Of a stretch of DNA of 64,000 nt, positions 1-11,766 are shown in pieces. Source of the stretch: Anisus vortex (Eukaryota > Mollusca > Gastropoda > Planorbidae); NCBI GenBank assembly GCA_949126835.1, contig OX421499.1:22754990-22818989 (forward strand), read 5' to 3'. The position numbers were made by a program, and so were the translations under genes. The notes under the pieces are model-generated. The model made no database searches. It was not told where the DNA came from and worked only from the letters and a program-made list of their open reading frames with translations. The number at the start of each line of letters is the position of its first letter. Position 1 is the first letter of the stretch.

Positions 1-529
1 TTTCAAGCAGACATCTAATGGTAAAGATCTGGTCGTTTGTGGATCTATTAGGTCGGAATCCGCATTGGTAATCACATAGTATATTTTCTGTATATTATTG
101 TAGTTATACAACATATGGCGCTTTTAATTAATTCTTGTTGTTCTTACGAAAATATTAATATTATTTGCAGATGAATCATACAGTGAGTTCCGATTACTTT
201 CAGTGAGCCATTCAGTACTAAAAGTTGAAATCCAGACTGAACCGCATCTTATCTTCAATACCTTCCAATATATTCAAGAAATGTCGTTTTACCACCAATA
301 CTGCAGCTTTCAATACAGTAGCTGCTTTTAACAGAGAAGATGGGTTATTCACAGAAACTCTTTACACATGTGTGCCTGGTCCGCATACGTACATTATGGA
401 GCCAATACTGTCACATACACCTGTATTTGTATGTAGAGTATGTGATTGGGTTGGCGCGATGATGTCATATCACCTTGAGACGGATAGATCATTGGTGTCT
501 CCCAAGACCATCAAAAATAGATCTATATG
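1..529. other. No gene recognised
   Basis: AT-rich sequence. A 130-codon open frame on the + strand (225-617) begins at TTG, not ATG, and runs into the hAT end at 530-611. It shows no domain and I do not call it a gene. Confidence 0.5.
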
Positions 530-611
530 TTTTCGGATGGTCCTAGGCGACCCCCGTGAAATGGTCGTTCGACCCTCAAAGGGGTCGCGACCCACAGGCT
601 GGGAACCGCTG
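530..611 (-). mobile_element. hAT (Charlie/SPIN-type) transposon terminus
   Basis: Read on the minus strand, the segment opens with CAGCGGTTCCCAGCCTGTGG and continues through two short GGGTCG-type inverted motifs. This is the architecture of hAT-Charlie termini, and of the SPIN group in particular. The terminal CAG lies at 609-611, so the 8-bp target duplication would start at 612 (ctttaaac). I found no matching left terminus or second copy of that octamer, so this is one end of a broken element, or its partner lies left of the window. The family call is from memory of the terminal sequence. Confidence 0.6.
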
Positions 612-920
612 CTTTAAACCATTGATCTATAGTAATCTATACAAAGAAAGAATTAGGCCCGGAAACTATATTATTGATGCCGAAATGAATTGAATAGGCT
701 TTAACATGACATTCACTTAACTATAAATTATATTTCCTAGACACTGACCTGTAAATACATCTCAAGCAACTTAGACTTCCTTTTTATCATATTTATTTGC
801 TCAAATTATGGGTGGTTTATTCCTTTTTTCGCTCTTATATGGAATAGTGTAAATAGTGTAATCAATTCTAGATTCAATTTGCGCATAAAAATGTATAATG
901 GGGGCGCTATCCATTCTTTT

Positions 921-1364
921 TACTCCCTTTATTTTAAGTTGCAATGTCTGCAATCGTCAATAATGGTGCAAAAATTGGCTTCGATTTTTCGACCACTTCC
1001 CGTGGTCCGATCGAGCTGAGATTTGGACAGCAAATTTGTGGCGCCTAACAATACATCCTATCAAATTTTCAGTTAAAACAACTTAATAATACTACACTTA
1101 TGACAATATTCATTTCTTAAAAGGAAAGTATAAGAAATATTTTGATTTCGCGTTAAAAATGCCTGTGTAACTTTTTATAGTTTTTCGGCGCAAAGCTAGA
1201 AAAAAAAATTATGCGCTAAGGATATTTTTAGAACAATTCATACGGAGTAATGAGATATTTTTGAGATTTGCGACACAGATATTTTTTCTGTACGTTTCAT
1301 TTGCAGTAGTCAATCAATTATTTAATTACATGATGGTAAACTTAGTTTGCAAATAAAGGGAGTA
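921..1364. mobile_element. Tc1/mariner-like MITE, copy 1
   Basis: A 444-bp non-coding element flanked by TA. It starts TACTCCCTTTATTT and ends AAATAAAGGGAGTA, so the ends form terminal inverted repeats of at least 12 bp inside TA dinucleotides. There is no transposase frame. The TA target and short length point to a non-autonomous Tc1/mariner-type element; superfamily membership is inferred from the ends alone. Confidence 0.65.
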
Positions 1365-1396
1365 TAATAAAAACTTCGTTTTTACGGTTTTCTTGT

Positions 1397-1837
1397 TACT
1401 CCCTTTATTTTAAGTTGCAATGTCTGCAATCGTCAATGGTGCAAAAATTGGCTTCGATTTTTCGACCACTTCCCATGGTCCGATCGAGCTGAAATTTGGA
1501 CAGCAAATTTGTGGCGCCTAACAATACATCCTATCAAATTTTCAGTTAAAACAACTTAATAATACTACACTTATGACAATATTCATTTCTTAAAAGGAAT
1601 GTATAAGAAATATTTTGATTTCGCGTTAAAAATGCCTGTGTAACTTTTATACTTTTTCGGCGCAAAGCTAGAAAAAAAAAATTATGCGCTACGATTATTT
1701 TTAGAACAATTCATACGGAGTAAGGAGATATTTTTGAGATTTGCGACACAGATATTTTTTCTGTACGTTTCATTTGCAGTAGTCAATCAATTATTTAATT
1801 ACATGATGGTAAACTTAGTTTGCAAATAAAGGGAGTA
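1397..1837. mobile_element. Tc1/mariner-like MITE, copy 2 (tandem)
   Basis: This copy is nearly identical to 921-1364 and in the same orientation, with the same TACTCCCTTTATTT and AAATAAAGGGAGTA ends. The roughly 33-bp flank following copy 1 (ataataaaaact...ttttcttgt) recurs, slightly changed, after copy 2. The unit that duplicated was therefore element plus flank, about 475 bp. Differences are a few substitutions and small indels, including a 3-bp loss near the start. Confidence 0.65.
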
Positions 1838-2577
1838 TGATAAAAACTGTTTTTATGGTTTTCTTGTTATAGATCAGTTCCTTTAAACAGTGAGTCATAA
1901 AATAAATCTTCGCTGAAATGTAAGAGATAACAAAGACTATAATAAGATGGGCCGTTTGCTTTATTATTTCTGCTATTTAATGACTCGAATGACTTCTTTT
2001 CGGAAAACCGATTCCCATTTGTATTGTACACTTCCGTTTTATTTAATTGGTATGAGTCGGTATGATTTTCTCAATGAATAATTAAAATCGAAAGTTGTAT
2101 ACAGCGGAAACCTTTAGGCAGACGTAGGAGCGTAGAAGTCATTTAAGAAAAAAATAACAGATAAGCTCTAAAAATAGAGCTAACGGTCCATCTTATTATA
2201 CTCTTTGGAGATATTAAGATTGTTTTTTTTAAATATAAAATGAAATTTACTTTTTAACATTTGAATACAAAATGCTAAATATTGGTATAGATTGTATTTA
2301 TGGGTATATCTCCAATAATTAAAAGACCTTTAAGTTCCCCCACTTTAGTTTTCTTCATTACTACGGTGTTAACTGTCAATTGGACGACTATCGATTCTCT
2401 TCTTAATAAAGTCTAGTTTACACCTAGCACTACCCCAGCTTAAGATTACTCCGTAACAAAAACAATACCAGCCATTGGAAACAGCATTAACCCTTCCCGT
2501 ACCGACCGACTTCTATCTATGCTGCCTTCAGTTCCGCTATATACGCGCCCGGGACTGTAAGGGTTAAATACAAACAT
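1838..2577. other. No gene recognised
   Basis: AT-rich non-coding sequence. I see no open frame with a recognisable domain and no clear repeat boundary. Confidence 0.5.
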
Positions 2578-2722
2578 CATAAGTACAGTAATAGTAAAGT
2601 ATCACGTCGGACCAAATTTAACAATGGGGCCGGTGAAGCAGCATTCACCAGTTTCTGTAGCCCACGGCATACTATGGGATTGTGTGGCCAGAACAATGAC
2701 CAGCTGCTTTTACTTTAAGCAT
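2578..2722 (-). repeat. SINE family B, 3' part
   Basis: Read on the minus strand this contains a GTGAATGCTGCTTCACCGGC-type block and a run of TTTACT-like motifs at its end. The same block recurs at 27,138, 31,255, 35,110 and 51,220. It is the tail half of the tRNA-derived SINE family B defined by the fuller copy at 51,058-51,276. The tRNA-like head is not seen here. Confidence 0.5.
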
Positions 2723-2744
2723 GTTCTTAATTGCCCGAACTAGT

Positions 2745-2872
2745 TTCGGTCGAATCAGGTATTGCTCAATTCGGGCAGTGCTTTCGGCTGGCGTACCTAA
2801 GGTCCTGTGTTCACATCTTGGTGAAGGCTAGAATTTGTTTTCGGGTCTGGAGGGTGTTCCTGACAAACGTTA
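2745..2872 (+). repeat. SINE family B, 5' part
   Basis: A degenerate tRNA-like head. The segment ggtcctgtgttcacatcttg occupies the box B position and is followed by tctggagggtgttcctgac, which matches the body of the copy at 51,058-51,276. It lies next to an oppositely oriented tail fragment, so this is an inverted pair of broken copies. Confidence 0.45.
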
Positions 2873-3109
2873 TAATAATTATTCATTATTCCCCCCAAAA
2901 GTATATCATCTGTGATTATAATGTCTGTTTAAATTACTGAATTAATATTATAGTGAGTTCTATCATTTATTGACAGACTATATCAAAGGTGTGCAACATT
3001 TTTCGTGGTTGGGTCGTAAAAAAAAAACAAAGTTAAAAATATTTAAAACGACAAAATAGGCCACAAATAATGAAAATTTATTGAAATGAACTGCCGCTAG
3101 AAACTCTGT

Positions 3110-4210
3110 TGGAGTGTCTGTGTTTGTCTGTCTGTGTGTGTGTGTCTGTGTGTATGTATGTGTGTGTGTATGTGTCTGTGTGTCTCTGTGTGTGTGTCTG
3201 TGTGTAAGTTTGTCAGTGTTTGTGTGTCTGTCTGTGTGTGTGTCTGTGTGTGTGTCTGTGTGTCTGTGTGTGTGTGTCTCTGTCTGTGTCTGTGTGTGTA
3301 TGTGAGTGTGTGTGTGTCTGTGTGTGTATGTGTCTGTGTGTGAGTGTGTCTCTGTGTGTAAGTGTGTGTCTGTGTGTGTCTGTGTGTGTGTGTATGTGTG
3401 TGTGTATGTGTGTGTGTATGTGTGTGTGTATGTGTGTCTCTGTGTGTCTCTGTATGTGTGTGCCTGTGTGTGTCTGTGTGTGTTTGTGTGTGTGTCTGTG
3501 TGTGTCTATGTGTGAGTGTGTGTCTGTGTGTGTGTGTCTGTGTATGTGTCTGTGTGTGTCTGTGTGTGTCTGTGTGTGTGTCTGTTTGTGTCTGTGTGTG
3601 TTTGTCTGTGTGTGTGTGTTTGTCTGTGTGTCTGTGTGTGTCTGTGTGTCAGTGTGTGTCTGTGTGTCATTGTGTGTCTGTGTGTGTCTGTGTGTGTCTG
3701 TGTGTGTGTCTGTGTGTCTCTGTATGTGTCTGTATGTGTGTGCCTGTGTGTGTGTCTGTGTGTGTTTGTGTGTGTGTCTTTGTGTGTCTATGTGTGAGTG
3801 TGTGTCTGTGTGTGTGTCTGTATGTGTGTGCCTGTGTGTGTGTCTGTGTGTGTTTGTGTGTGTGTCTTTGTGTGTCTATGTGTGAGTGTGTGTCTGTGTG
3901 TGTCTGTGTGTGTGTGTGTCTGTCTGTGTGTGTGTGTCTGTGTGTGTGTCTGTGTGTGTCTGTGTGTGTGTCTGTGTGTGTTTGTCTGTGTGTGTGTGTG
4001 TCTGTGTGTGTGTGTTTGTCTGTGTGTGTGTGAGTGTCTGTGTGTGTGTCTGTGTGTGTGTGTCTATCTGTGTGTGTCTGTCTGTGTGTGTTTGTCTGTG
4101 TGTGTGTGTGTCTCTGTGTGTGTCTGTATGTGTGTGTGTCTGTGTGTGTATCTGTGTGTGTGTCTGTGTGTGTGTGTCTGTGTTTGTATGTCTGTGTGTG
4201 TGTGTGTCCG
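3110..4210. repeat. GT-rich simple repeat, about 1.1 kb
   Basis: Almost unbroken TGTGTG/TCTGTG sequence with scattered TATG, TGAG and TTTG variants. It produces long spurious frames on both strands: Cys/Val/Ser-rich on +, His/Thr-rich on -. Alternating purine-pyrimidine tracts of this length can adopt Z-DNA. It ends at a short G run (4210-4216). Confidence 0.95.
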
Positions 4211-5828
4211 GGGGGGATGGGCTGAAAAGGCCTGGCGGGTCGTTTTTTTTTTCCGCGGGACGCCCTCGGCACACCGTTGGACAATATTTATATTGGCCTA
4301 TATCATAGTAACATTGTTGGCCAGTTGTTTGTTGTAGCGTTTAGAAAACTAGGTCAACTTTGACATTTTAACAGCTGGTTTTTATTAATCTATAAAAAAA
4401 AAATAGGATCTCCCTCCTACATCTGCTTCCTCGACACAAATATTCAAACACAGAGATGCAGGATCAAACAGGGACAAACTGTACCACTGAGATGGAGATC
4501 GAGCCGCGGGGAGGGGGGGTGGGGGGGGTATCTAAATCGATGAATTCGATCAACGCCGCGATAATCGATAGAAGTTTGTTGTTATTTTTTCTTGAAAGAG
4601 AAAAGCAACAACAAAGAAACGTACGTATGGAAATAGTAGTGACAGCCTGGGGCGAAGCAACGGTGGATGGGGGGGGGGGGGGGGGGGGCAGGAGCTACAA
4701 GAGCTGTGGGTTTTGCCTCTACCACAATGCAACAATTTTTCCCAAAGTTTTTGTGACTTGCTACTATGGACAAGTCTTAACGTGTATGCATGCATAAAAG
4801 GTCACGTGCAAAAACATTTCCGTTCTTATTCGATCATTTTATTCGAAACAATGTCTGTGTGCTACTTTACTGGTTGTACTCAAATTTGTTGGGGATTAAA
4901 ATTTATTTCATTTCCAATAGATGTTTACAAAGAAAAACAATGTATTGTGAAAGTCAGAAGGGAATAATCACCTTTTTAAAATATCAAACTTATTGCTTAA
5001 TGCAAAAGAATTTTTGTTATTCGTTCTTATGAATTTATGCATTTTGTTTTTCAATAACCAAGAAAACGCAACTCTTGACTCATTTATTTTATAAACAAAT
5101 AAACATTTAACGTCACGCGACTAACACTTGAGTATTAATGATCGCCTGTTCACTTTTGATGTTAAAAACGGATTCCTCATAACTAATATTGTATCCTTTG
5201 TATAATTCTAAAAGACTAGAACTGTCCGTCGAGGTTGAAATCAATTGTCAAACACCAGCAAAAGCATGCTTTTTTTGTTATTAGTTTAAAAATAGAACAG
5301 GAAGTTCACGATCATTCGGGTTCAAAAGTTCACGCCTCATTAAGACTTGTCCATTTTAAAGCCCATTCTATATTATAAGTAGCCTAACAGTATAAAATTA
5401 TCCATGTGAATTTTCATAGATTGAAACATAATGACTGTAATACTCGAGGTTTAAAATTCCTCAAAATGTTCCCTTGGGGTAGATTCTGTTATAGGACTAT
5501 CGCTAGTACATCAGGATAATTCGACCTATATTTTACATTTTTATTGCTCTTTTTATTGCCACCCAGGTAGTGTACTGACCTGCCCCCCCTCCCCGATCAC
5601 TTTCATTGGTGGTACTTTAGCCACAATTTTTTAATATTGTTTAATCAACCTTCAAAACGTACACGATACAGTAGGGGCGTCATATATAGACGTGTATGTA
5701 TATCACTCATTAACGATCTCCCCAGTCGTGACTGACCCAGTGCTCTCATTCAAGACCACCGTAAGTATTAACGATGGTCTTGTCTCATTGCACAGGATGT
5801 CGGGAGGACAGGATGAAGCGCTCCGAAG
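4211..5828. other. Non-coding, G-rich spots
   Basis: No gene recognised. G-rich runs occur at about 4509-4528 and 4669-4689; the second is a nearly pure run of about 20 G and could form a quadruplex. The short frames around them owe their Pro or Gly runs to these tracts. Confidence 0.5.
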
Positions 5829-5830
5829 CT

Positions 5831-6502
5831 AGGGTTGGCAGATGCATGGGTACCAAAAAGGAGGACACATTGAGTGTTTCATTTCAATCAGTTTAATTTT
5901 TTTCAGTTGAATGCCGATTTGACCAGCAATCAACAACATTTTACTACAATGTTTGCCAATAATTATATATTTGTAAATTAACCAAGGAAAAGTCGTGTAA
6001 AAAATTGATACCGGTAATTTAAATTCAATGGACTTTTTTTTTCAAAATGCAACAATAATATATTATTTGTAAATTAAACAGTCGATTCTACAGTTAAAAC
6101 ATTATCTTTCTTAATTATACAATGTCGAGCAGCGTTTTGCAGAATATCTTCGTTAGCGAGCACATATTATGGGATAGGCCTACAGAGCAAAAAAGTTCAA
6201 ACATTTTTAGTAACTCTTAAAAGCAACTTGCATTTTGGGAACATTGGAAAAAAAAAACTCCTGTGCAATCATTAAACAACTCATTAGACAACACACTCTA
6301 ATTTATTACATGTCCTGCTAAATACTCAAGTGTTTTGCTTTACCGACCCAGCCATTTATTTACAGTAAATAAGAACATAAAAAGTGCACTAAGGATTTTT
6401 AAAACCTTTGGCGTACAAAAGCAGAACATTTTAAGGGTTTTTAGCTTTGCCTGCCGGACGGAGGACAGAGAACGGAGGCTAAAAAGGACGTCTGGCAACA
6501 CT
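5831..6502. mobile_element. Candidate TIR DNA element (weak)
   Basis: The left end AGGGTTGGCAGA and the right end tctggcaacact form 12-bp inverted repeats with 10 matches. Both have an AAAAAGGA block just inside. No matching target duplication was found at the edges, and the short open frames inside show no transposase. The boundaries are tentative. Confidence 0.3.
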
Positions 6503-7151
6503 ATGACCGAAGCAAAGCTATCTGTAGCATGAACAGGTTTGTAAGTGTACCCGCTCAAAGTGGATGCATTTCGGATGAAGCTCGGGCGTGGGACCTCAAG
6601 TATAGAAGGCATGCACTCATTACCACGTCCCTCTTTACCGCGAATGAGCCAGGCAAGACGGATACCCACTCTGCAAAAGGTGGTCATCCTAACCTGCACA
6701 TGCTAGCCTGGCGTTCCGCAGACAGGAGAGCATCCTCTATTCTTTAGCGTGGGGGGGGGGGGGCTAAAAACTGGGTTTTAAAACCTGGACTTATAAGAGT
6801 CAAAAAAGCTCTTTTGATATTGCGGGACACTTATAAGTGTATCTCCTAGAACCCACGGGATTAGCGTTCCGTGTTACCTTGTTAATTTATAAATAAAATA
6901 GATCTATTTATTGAAATATCCAGAAGCTAGGCGGAAGTCGCGTATTCAAGTTCTCATTCCGACTTATGTACAAATAAAAAAAAAGTGCTGTACTTATAAT
7001 ATAGAGAGATTTGATTTTTGGTAGTGAAATAAAAGTAAAACCAAAGACTTAAAAAAAGAGAAGAAAAATGTAGCCTATATACGGCTTGCATGTAACGCAG
7101 TAGAATGTTTGTGGACAGAATGTCTAGAATTGCTAGTTTTAGAGTCTATTC

Positions 7152-7317
7152 CAAGGGTCTGCAACCATTTGATAGTAGTGTGCCAAAATAAGATTTCTAG
7201 TTCATTCTTCGTGTCAGAAGAGACTATATTATTGTCTATTCTGGTGCCTTCCTCGTGTCATTGAAAATCACTCTGGGTGCCATGTTTGACATGCATCTCA
7301 TTGGTTGCCGAACCCTG
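7152..7317. mobile_element. hAT-like MITE, family C
   Basis: A 166-bp element. The left end CAAGGGTCTGCAACC pairs with the right end ggttgccgaaccctg. The flanking octamers gtctattc (7144-7151) and gcctatta (7318-7325) match at 6 of 8 positions, as expected for an old 8-bp target duplication. The internal block GTGTGCCAAA recurs in the copies at 28,993 and 33,549. Confidence 0.6.
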
Positions 7318-7325
7318 GCCTATTA

Positions 7326-8080
7326 GCTGGAGTCCAGCCCACATTTATCAACCAAGAAAAAAAAAATAAAGTAATAAAGTAATAAAACAGATAGCTAATA
7401 TATTCAAAAGTGGCGCGGGGACGCAGTAGATATTCTTTTCCATCAGTTATGGCTGGTAATGTTAAAATGTTATTTCCCCCCTTCCCCCCTCCCTTTTATT
7501 CCCCCCCCCCCCCAATTTTATTCCCCCCTCCCCTTTTATTTCCCTTTCCCTTTTACCCCAGACTGCCCAGACCCTACTTGTTATTTTTAACCTGGAAGTG
7601 CTAAATTATTCTTTCACCCCCTTTTTTTTCCAAATTATTTAATCTTTTCAATAGCTTTTATTCGTGTGAGTGTTTATTTTTTTTTTACATTGTTTTATGA
7701 TGTTATAAACCTTCAATAGCAATGCTGACAAAAAGATAATCGAGCATCCACCCCAAACCCCTATCATGAGAAACACCGGCATACATATCCGGGCATAATA
7801 AACGTGTCAGAATTGTTAACTCTGTGTGTTATACATATACACACACAAACACAAACCTACGCACGCATTCACTAATACAGAGTCAGACACAAACTAACAT
7901 TCCGAAACAAAGAATAAGCTTATTCAATGTAGCAGAAGTTAAGAAATAAAAAGTTCACGTGTTTTTAAGACTTGTGACTTTGGTGCAGTATGTGAAATAT
8001 TATTATTTGCGGGGAATGTGAACGACTTTGTCAATCTATAATCTATATTTATGCGTCTACTTCCTTTGGTCTCTAAGTGT
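7326..8080. other. Non-coding, C-rich tract
   Basis: No gene recognised. The stretch 7479-7560 is C/T-rich with a run of about 14 C. A short CA-rich patch lies near 7838-7860. Confidence 0.5.
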
Positions 8081-8087
8081 GTCTAAA

Positions 8088-8340
8088 TCAACTCGTATAT
8101 TTGTGTCTTGATCAACTGGTCCATTTGTGTGTCTTGATCAACTGGTCCATTTGTGTGTCTTGACCAACTGGTCCATTTGTGTGTCTTGATGAACTCGTCC
8201 ATTTGTGTGTCTCGACCAACTGGTCCATTAGTATGTCTTGTTCAATAGGTCTATTAGTGTGTCTTGATCAATGGGTCTATTTGTAAAAGACTAGATTAAC
8301 TCTTCTATTGGTGAATCTAGATTAACTGGACAATTATATG
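8088..8340. repeat. 28-bp tandem repeat
   Basis: About eight degenerate units built on tgtgtcttgatcaactggtc plus catttg. The left units are nearly identical; the right ones have decayed (for example attagtgtgtcttgatcaat). There is no coding potential. Confidence 0.85.
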
Positions 8341-9884
8341 TCAATATCAAACCGATCTATATTAGTTGAGACTATATATTTAATTTTGTAAGCTACTTTT
8401 GAAATAAAAAAAAGTAGAAATTTATTGCTGTTGGCTAATTATGGTTGTTTTTATTTAAATAGTATTTTTTTTTACACACAAAAACTCAGCAGTATACAAT
8501 TATTGTAACAAAAATCATTAGTTTATAGTTTTAATACAATCTAGTGTATGACATTTATAGATCTAGACATAACAAACTATTGATTCCGTTCATCTATTGT
8601 ATCATAAAAACGTAAAAGCTAAATCCTATCGAAAGGTAAAATTTTTTTTTTTTTCTTTTAAGTCTTTTGTTGTAAATATATCTTTTTTTTTAAATCTCCA
8701 GCGTTGCCCCAGTTTATTTTAACCCTTGAATGTAAATGCTGTTTATTGGTGTGAATTTTGATTGACATGTGAACTTTGCGTTATTTTTCACATTAGTAAT
8801 TTGTATTTTCTTTTTTTTTTTCCTTGCCCTTGATCTCCTTGAGATCAAATTCAGTCGTAAAGATTTGTTTATCATCTGTTCATACTTTCAGGCCAAAAAG
8901 AAAAAAGAGTAATCATTGACTGAGTTTTACTTCCATTAAGTAAAGAAGTGAGTTAGCAACATTGTGAGATGAACAGATATGTAGAAATAGTTACATGAGT
9001 AGATTAGCGAATGGATTGTGAATATCCCTGCACTGGACAAAGGTCTAACGGTCACGGGGCCCTTAGAAGCAAACGTGGTCAATGTTTCCTTTGAGACTTA
9101 GACCAACCATAGAACGTCTGCAGAAAAGCCTAATTGCTACGCCGCTGTCACATATTGATCTAGAAGTTTCGGTATTTTTAGTTAAAATTTATTTGCAAAA
9201 GCCTTTAGCAATTTCATTTTAAAATATTTAATAGCTCAAAAGATACCCCCTTGACCGCCTGACAGCAGTAATACTCTTATATGTACATAAGATTGTGGAC
9301 AACACTGCGGTATCATATCAGCTTTGTTTTGGTCAAAGCTCAACAGTTTATAAATACGTCGTACATATAATTGTCTTCAAGTGTAGACACAAAATATTGG
9401 CTTACGGCTCTAGGGAAGCTCTCCGGCACCTATCGACACAGGACTTGTGATGTATCAAGTGCATTAACCACAAAACTCAATGTGATATCTCAATTACCAA
9501 ACATATAGTCCCCAGATAAGTGTTGTCAGATCTTGAAAGATGTAGCCTAGTTCTGCAAACCCCACTTTGCAATCAGTTTCATAGAATGTATCGACTAAAA
9601 AAAGAAACATTAGGCCTACTCGTGGTTAAATATATTTTTTTTAGTTATTATTTTCGTTTACTTAAAGTTATTTTCTCTCGTAATTTAGAATAAGCTAATC
9701 CAAGATGTTTGTAAACTTCTTGATTTTTAAACAGTTTTGTAATTGTCACACACATCTCCGTTATCGATCTGCCTTACATATTTATTTCATTATCTGTGCG
9801 TAAAGATGCAGGCAATATTTCTATGTGTGGATTCATAATATATGGTGCACATTTTACTTCGCTAAGAATTATGACAGTTTCTGT
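8341..9884. other. No gene recognised
   Basis: AT-rich sequence with several poly-T runs. I see no open frame with a domain and no repeat boundary I can define. Confidence 0.5.
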
Positions 9885-9886
9885 GG

Positions 9887-9963
<77 letters not shown>
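9885..9963. repeat. (ATG)n trinucleotide microsatellite
   Basis: About 25 uninterrupted ATG/GAT units. It yields poly-Met and poly-Asp in overlapping + strand frames, which are not genes. Confidence 0.95.
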
Positions 9964-10621
9964 CATGTCCATTGTTTTCGATGAGGACCATCCTACGTCA
10001 GAGTTATGATTTCTTGTGGGTTCGAAGATGGCCGATGAGGCCTATTCTTGCCCCAAAGTATTTGCCACAGTGAATTTGCCACAGACGCGTGGCTTGATGG
10101 TCGGTAGTAGCTGGACTGTCTTTGCTGAATTTTCTGAGTTGTCGTTTTTCAGTAACGAACCTTCGCCTTTTATCTTCGCGAGCTGCTGCTCCAGTGGTTT
10201 CTGTGGTAAACACTTAAAGTAAAACTAATGAATGCTACCTAAATTCGTTTAGTACTCCATCCTTAAAAGAAAGTAAGCAGAGCATATATGTTTAAAGAGA
10301 TAAACACGATGCAAACGGTTGAATAAATGCAGTGACGTCAACAATTTATTACACAAAGAATAGTTATGTAAAATGTGGTGGGTTAAAATATTTGTAGTGT
10401 CAACACTAATTTTTAACGAAACTCCTCACGGCTCAGTGAACTGATTAAAATAATAGCGGTTATTGAAACAAGCTTACTCAATAATGTGTAGAGCCAGTAG
10501 TCGAAATGATGGATTAAGTAGTCGGATGAGTAGTCAAAATAATGGAATAAGTACCGGTAGTCAAAAGGGTGGAACAAGTATTCTTTAATAATGAAACAAT
10601 TAGTTAATAAAGACGGAAATA
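9964..10621. other. No gene recognised
   Basis: Overlapping short frames on both strands at 10,004-10,222 have no identifiable domain. The tail (10,480-10,600) has degenerate repeats of the type agtagtcgaaatgatgg. Confidence 0.45.
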
Positions 10622-11035
10622 GATCTTATCTTATCTTATCTTATACATTACAGACGCTCCTTCTATAAAGAAGATTATTGCGTCCTACGCTCATCCGTGG
10701 TCCGAGTCTAGTCTTGCATTTTTATTAATGTTTTAAATGATGTTAAGTTACTGGTTTTCCTGGTTTGTTCAGGCAACCCATTCCATGCCCGAATGCCACT
10801 CGGGAAGAAAGAGTACTTATATGCATTTGTTCTCGCATAAGGGACAAGGAAAGTGTTTTTGTCTTTATGTTTATCTGAACTTTGCAACAGGTTGTCATTG
10901 TGTTGTATTTCTAAATTAGAGTTTAATGCCTTATGTATTATTACTAGGCCTACTTTACTCTTTGCCCTTCTGTCTTCTAGTGTTTCTAGTATCAATAAAA
11001 ATAGAAGACGTACTCGATAAGGAAGGAACAATTAG
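10622..11035 (-). pseudogene. LINE 3' end, 5'-truncated (copy 1)
   Basis: A minus-strand frame of about 107 codons ends with a Phe-Phe-Pro...Trp-Asn-Gly-Leu-Pro-Glu block, the C-terminal signature of many non-LTR retrotransposon ORF2 proteins. It is preceded by LETLEDRRAKSKVGL, which sits downstream of the reverse transcriptase in such proteins. The element then runs through a short hairpin-like 3' end to a tandem (ATAAG)n tail, seen on + as four TTATC units at 10,626-10,645. The 5' side stops near 11,035, a typical 5' truncation. The same 3' end occurs at 35,955-36,240 (-) and 53,941-54,116 (+). The clade is not settled; the repeated tail suggests a CR1/L2-type element. Confidence 0.7.
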
Positions 11036-11493
11036 TCGATTATGATTACAGATTCTGGTACTTTAAAAAAAAAATTATAACAGTAAAACAGCTGTTTAAA
11101 ATCCCCCCCCTCCCCCAAAGAAAAATTGTATTAAAAATAATAATACAGTCAACAGCTGTTTTTTCTGTGTTTATTGGTTGTTGTTTTTTATATTCCAAAA
11201 CATAAATCAAATTTTGAGTTCGTACACACTTCCTACCTAAAGTATTAGTATAGACAAACTAATATTCTTTCTTATTATAAACAGTTTAAAACTTAGGTCT
11301 ACTATTGAAAATGAGATTAATTAAATTAATCAAAGTTTTAATTAAATTCTCATTGTTGCAGGCATGTTTTAAAAATTATTCCTATTAATAAAGTTTAAGA
11401 AAAAATTAAACAGCACTGACACAGAAGACGAGTCGAAACAATGATGTATCTACAATAAGATTTCTAGGGAATGCCAGAGTTGTCACAAATTAG
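11036..11493. other. No gene recognised
   Basis: AT-rich sequence with a C run at about 11,104-11,116. Confidence 0.45.
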
Positions 11494-11690
11494 AACAGCT
11501 TAAAAGACCTGGACTTCGCTTACCACATTAGCCTACTAACGCACTCTCATGAACACATGCTGACAAAGATTGCCAAACTTCAAGAAGTGGCCAAATACAC
11601 TGGGCTGGAAATCAACATAGATAAAACTAAAGCCATGAGAATAAATGTCATGTGGCAACAGACTACTCGATGGTTTGTGAATACAGACTA
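11494..11690 (+). pseudogene. LINE reverse transcriptase fragment, dead
   Basis: One + frame reads Asp-Leu-Asp-Phe-Ala-Tyr-His, then an ISLLTHSHEHM segment and GLEINIDKTKAM. This matches the reverse transcriptase core around the F-A-D-D box and the following GLxxNxxKTK motif. The two catalytic aspartates are replaced by Tyr and His (TAC CAC, each one base from GAC). The frame is blocked by TAG upstream and by a stop near 11,690. It is an inactive remnant. Confidence 0.65.
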
Positions 11691-11766
11691 GCCTGTTTGT
11701 GGCTACAGACAAATCTGTTTGTGGCTACAGACTACCCGGTTTGTGGCTACAGACTACCCGATTTGT
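11664..11766. repeat. 26-bp tandem repeat
   Basis: Four units of the form gtttgtggctacagactacc, variably spelled, starting at the end of the LINE fragment. Confidence 0.8.

Noticed and set aside
3114..4337. Long Cys/Val-rich (+) and His/Thr-rich (-) open frames
   Set aside because: They are direct translations of a GT-rich simple repeat, present in several frames and both strands.
9796..10073. Frames with poly-Met or poly-Asp
   Set aside because: Produced by the (ATG)n microsatellite; flanking residues show no domain.
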